Translations under genes and position numbers: made by a program | Source of the DNA: Whitmania pigra | Taxonomy: Eukaryota; Annelida; Clitellata; Hirudinida; Haemopidae | DNA length: 64,000 nucleotides | Assembly: GCA_021613335.1 (NCBI GenBank) | Contig: JAJTWR010000305.1 | Span: 739,001-803,000, forward strand | Reading direction: 5' to 3' | In this document: positions 60,001 through 64,000 of the stretch, one piece after another | Layout of the letters: each line of letters begins with the position of its first letter | How positions within the stretch are numbered: position 1 is the stretch's first letter | The notes under the pieces: model-generated | What the model was told of the DNA's origin: nothing | What the model saw: only the letters and a program-made list of their open reading frames with translations | Database searches by the model: none

Positions 60001-62216
60001 TTTGAGGGTGTCATCTGCTGTTGGAATTTGAGAATGCACTGAATTGTGAAAATCCAAAATATGTTTTAGTTGGTGATAATAGGGATGTTATGGTGTGTGA
60101 AACAACATAACAAAATGTTCTTAGTAATAAAAGATTTAAATGCAATTTATTTGTCAATGTTTTGTAAAGGTTATAATAATTAAAAATGGATAACTGAGGA
60201 GAAGTTTGAAAATAGTAATAAAATTAATATTCAAGACTTATACATTTTAAAAGTTAACAATAAAACTTAAGTTAAAATTGTTAATGAATTCAACATTAGT
60301 AAAAGACTAAAGCCATCAACAGAAAACAATATGTTCTATGAAAGATGTCTTATGTCAGTAAGATAGAGAAAAAATATCTTGTTCTAATAATCATATTATC
60401 AATCAAATTGAACAGCAATTATGGCATTGCTAATAAAATTTAGATATTCATTAATGATAATTATTGTGAATATTATTACTATAATGATGTGGTAATAACT
60501 AATAATGTATTCAAATGAAAATTTAAGAGCATTTTCATTAACACATGCTAATGTCTGACCTCTTGAGCCTCACCACAGAACAACATGGAACTTCTTGGAG
60601 GACCCAGGAAGCATGATGGAAGGTCAGCCTAATAAGCATAATTTATTAACATGAACAAACAATTAATACTTCGTTTAACAATTCATTGCCTACTAATTTG
60701 CATCAGAATAAAAATAATATCAATTAACAATGATGCCATTAAGCAAGATATTTTGTAGCCAACCTTATAGGATGTGTCACAAATGGACAATAAATGGCTC
60801 TTTTCTGTCGTCAGACGACATTGGAAGCAGAGTTTGAGCTGTCAGATAACAACAATTGATTGAAACATGTTAGTAATTCATTCAATTCAGCTTGAATAAC
60901 TTTGAAAAACCCTCATACATATTCATGAACATCATCTTCAGCCACGGGCCAAATGCAGCCATCCAACGCTGCCCGTAGGGTCCCTTGAAAGTCCAGGTGC
61001 TCCACTCGGCCAGATGGACCGGGGCGGACGTGGCATTCCGATATCCTCTTGAAGCACTCCAGGTAGGATGTTACGGGGGTCAACTCGGTCCCTGCTTTCC
61101 TCGACAGTTGCCGGAGGTTACCGGGTTCTGAATGGAAACAAAGAATTTTTGTATTATTGTTTTCACAATTCTGATTAATGGGTTTTATTTGTTAAGTTTG
61201 AAAATCGTAAAAAGCTGCAATGAAATGTTAAATATTAGCTTAGCAAATAGCAGTTTATCAAATATTATCCCATTTGAATCAATAATAATTTTAATTGTGA
61301 AGGTTCTACCCAGATCTAAATGGCAAAAAGGTATGCAGTTCATTTACCATGAGCGATTTCAATATTAATGATAGCATACTCATCATAATAGTTATTATTA
61401 ATGATGAAGTATTTATTATTATTATTATGTATTTAAATAAAAAATTTAAAATTAATTATGACTCCACCCACCAACAACTTTAAAGCATTTTGACCATTCC
61501 TCCACAATTTGCTTTTCAGCTTCGTTCAACATGTCAGAATGTCTTCCATGTTTCAGATGGAAGATGATTCCATGCAGGAAGTTTTTCCATCTTCTCCACT
61601 TCAGCTCGCATTCCTCTGGAAGCAACAATAAATGGGCTGTGTTTTTGTGGTGTGCAGAGATATTATTGCAGTGCAATCTATTTGCATTAAATCGTTTTGT
61701 CTAGTGAATGAACGAGATTAATATATTATTTAGGAAAGTTTTAACAACAGCAATAGTTAATTTGTATGCTCAGCATTAGTGTCATCTGTTATGAATTGTG
61801 AACAGCTGCTATGAGCAGGGACTTAATTTAGGGGGAGGGGGGAGCAGGGGCAATGGCCCCCTGACTTTGGACCAGACCCAAAAAAATCATCTTCTCATGT
61901 TTTCAAGGGTTTGCTGAAATAACGTCCCTGGCTATGAGTCGATGTTTTAAATCTCTTAAATTTGATTAATTTAGTAAAAGTTTAATTACCTTCTGGATCT
62001 AAACTAGTTTTAGAATTCTGAAATTAAAACAATTAAGTGAAAAAAACTATAAAAATCAATGGAGCATCAAAATTCAAAACTATGATTATGATCAAATTAT
62101 TATTAATAAAGTAATAATTGACAAAATATCTAAAACATGTACAGAATATAACTTTATCTATCACAAATTGTGGTCACCTCAAGTGTCATTTGAACTTTCC
62201 ACATTTCACGCTGCAT
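57014..62216 (-). CDS. Multi-C2H2 zinc-finger protein
   Basis: Thirteen exons on the minus strand join in frame to 879 residues: 62216-62178, 62017-61990, 61615-61472, 61127-60919, 60838-60764, 60628-60560, 60014-59790, 59615-59439, 59224-58953, 58660-58408, 58351-58253, 58183-57944, 57823-57014. The N-terminal third is probably globular (CELKWRRWKNFLHGIIFHLK, LKLCFQCRLTTEKSHLLSIC). A Lys-rich stretch with an AT-hook-like RKGRKPKS follows. About eight C2H2-like fingers come next: CAGCGF, CCLCSFTC, CTFCPYVV, CEICCTLW, CTTCGDRF, CALCAEKL, CPYCKCQF and CTNCEECF, each followed by His residues. It is probably a nuclear DNA-binding protein. I do not recognise an orthologue. The 56-nt intron 58352-58407 is inferred from phase. 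Confidence 0.82.
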
Positions 62217-62980
62217 GACTTAACCCCTTCTTAATGTTTTGTTGTTTCTGATTCTCAAATGTAAAAAAAATCTGTCAGCATTAAGTGAAACCAAAAAGCT
62301 CTGCAGGTATTTATCCAGTGAAACAAGTCGTCAAAATTCTACTCCGTCTGTCTTTTATCGCAAATTCTCAAATGCAGACAATCTAACATAATTCTTATTG
62401 ATGGATGCAAGTAATTTAGTCTGCGATTATCAGTTAACATTACCATAACGTTAAAGGCCCGGGAAAAGTAAGGCTCGCTCCTTGTTTACTCCCACCCGCA
62501 TAATGAATTTAAAAGTAGATTATAGTTTTTTGACAAGAACGCTAAATTATTAATAATAGTTATTAGATAAAAAAATAAACATAATTGATTTTAAAATATT
62601 TTGAAGATACTAATTAAATATTAAAATTCAGGAGGAAATGCATCATAAAGTCATCAGATGAACCAGTTCGGCGGCCGGATGCTCCCCGTACCTCCGAGTG
62701 TCGGGCAGCAAAGCCCAGTGACAAATTTGTTTGAATCATCGCTTTATTTTACAGACAGCAACGCTAATTCCATAAAGTTTCAAAAACATCTATTATTGGA
62801 CGATTTTCTTTGCATCATGAATAAATTTCTTCGTAATCAGCGTTAATAATTCGCACAAAAATTCTCTGGGTCATCAGCAAGTGAATATCGTAAATTAATT
62901 TTAATTTCAGGAATGCACGACACGAGCGCAGACAAGTTCTTAGAAATTTGAAATAGTCCCCATAAAAACTTTATTCGGTC
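62217..62980. other. Presumed divergent promoter region
   Basis: Lies between the zinc-finger gene start and a possible rightward TATA-box gene. An open frame at 62658-62846 (MNQFGGRMLPVPPSVG...) begins with ATG but has no donor or homology, so it is not called. Otherwise AT-rich with no repeats seen. Confidence 0.4.
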
Positions 62981-62989
62981 TATAAATAG
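62981..62989 (+). promoter_or_regulatory. Candidate TATA box
   Basis: TATAAATAG, followed about 95 nt later by an ATG with a spliced-looking first exon. This is a consensus match only. Confidence 0.35.
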
Positions 62990-63082
62990 TCAACTCTGGC
63001 GCTGGAAAATATTGTGAATTGTCAAACAAAAATTGGCGTAAATCAAACTCGTTGTCAAAACTGCTCTGCATCCGAAATAAAG

Positions 63083-63436
63083 ATGATGAGCGTAAAGTCT
63101 TACCTGTGCCTGTTGAGCGTCGGAGGTTAGTTAGTTAACCGTAATTAATTGATGTTACTTATTTTATTTACAAATTCCGGTTAGTATTTTATATTTAATT
63201 TTTTCTTCAAAATAATTGGCATTACGAATCCCATGATTTGGTTCTTTTATAACGATAAACCGATGCAGTTTCACGGCACTTGATTATCATCATCTTAGAG
63301 CCAGTATTTATTTTTTTTTTGATGAATTGATTGGCAGACGCAATTTATTGAAATTAGATGTAATTGATACTGTAATAATTGATAACATATTTGGTATTAA
63401 TTCTTTCCAGAGGACACCGACTACCCGCAACCATAG
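63083..63436 (+). CDS. Possible two-exon small peptide or 5' leader
   Basis: Exon 63083-63125 (MMSVKSYLCLLSVG) ends at a GTTAGT donor. A pyrimidine-rich acceptor (TTCTTTCCAG) opens the next exon at 63411 in phase (EDTDYPQP), with a stop at 63434-63436. The total is 22 codons. The hydrophobic N-terminus resembles a short signal sequence, but the peptide is very small. This could equally be the 5' leader of a gene or non-coding RNA lying to the right. Confidence 0.2.
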
Positions 63437-64000
63437 CTGATAGCATGAACTTAGGGAGATCTCTACAATCCCCGAACTTTTAATCATCCAAGATTTAATG
63501 ATTCGCTTATAAATGAAGAAACGATACCAGATTTTCCAGCCATTTAGCCAGCTTTTATGATCCTCTGATAGGAATTGAGTGAATAACCAAGACTATTTTA
63601 CTTTATCATACAATAATGTCTTTAAGCTCCTTGATGGAATAATTTGTTCGGGTGTTTTTCTGGCCATAATATTTTTAATTAGATCAATTTCCTGAAATTA
63701 TTAGCAGCTTTCAATCCTAGAATTTGTTCGATTACTTGTAATTACTATGTGCTTAATTAACTGTTAGCATCATCACATGATGAGGTTTTCTCCGATTGCA
63801 TTTTGAAAATTATTACGGTTATGACAATGACCAGGATAAAGATTGTTCAAATAAAGTCAAATGTTCAAATTGACGCCGTTCTTGTCGCATTTGCCTATCT
63901 AAAAGAATAGCTGATTTAAATATAAAATTTGCACGAAGCTCATCAGGCAGAGATCGCGTTGGGAGTTAACAGCATAAAATGCCTTATGTCGGCTGAAGGA
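63437..64000. other. No gene recognised
   Basis: AT-rich sequence to the end of the window. I see no supported coding exon, RNA or repeat. Confidence 0.4.

Overview
The window is AT-rich nuclear DNA from an animal, most likely an invertebrate. The genes have short to medium spliced introns with GT-AG ends, and the products are metazoan: a cyclic-nucleotide-gated channel, an SLC66A2-type PQ-loop transporter and a C2H2 zinc-finger protein. LINE, Ty3/gypsy and hAT transposons are also present. I cannot name the species from sequence alone.

The main content (about 1-54,400, all on the minus strand) is a dispersed tandem family of small secreted proteins. Each has a signal peptide, one PAN/apple-like domain, a very short linker exon, and a fucolectin-type (FTP, F5/8C-like) domain split over two exons. 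Ten copies look coding: one runs off the left edge, eight are complete, and one is complete but ends at a premature stop. At least six more are fragments or pseudogenes. The copies form subfamilies: type 1 at 3231, 16548, 19851, 27486, 45422 and 53033; type 2 at 23773 and 39308; type 3 at 43359; type 4 at 1 and, broken, at 31194. The four-exon model gives open proteins of 271-279 residues with matching intron phases in every complete copy. The 3' flanks and upstream blocks were duplicated along with the genes.

A complete 15-exon CNG channel gene (7414-14327, plus strand, 1108 codons in frame) lies inside the lectin array. It has an unusual ~250-residue Ser/Thr/Asn-rich loop after S1 and a non-canonical pore. 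Pieces of it were copied into the array at 14385, 32287 and 37191. Pieces of the SLC66A2 5' region were copied to 18040-18840, 30390-31187 and 36784-37130, and a broken ADP/ATP-carrier copy sits inside a LINE at 25600 and 40735. Much of 14-44 kb is therefore a patchwork of segmental duplications.

Mobile DNA includes a 911-bp hAT element with an 8-bp target duplication and its 188-bp MITE relative. A second hAT insertion (29174-30389) has its empty site visible in paralogous sequence. A very young Ty3/gypsy element (47717-51973) has LTRs that read as identical and one intact 1297-residue polyprotein; it is nested in a LINE reverse-transcriptase fragment. A ~700-bp (GAT)n tract and a 5 x 40-bp satellite are also present.

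The right end holds single-copy genes: SLC66A2 (55319-56595, plus), a 13-exon zinc-finger gene (57014-62216, minus, 879 residues), and a possible TATA-driven first exon heading right (62981 onward).
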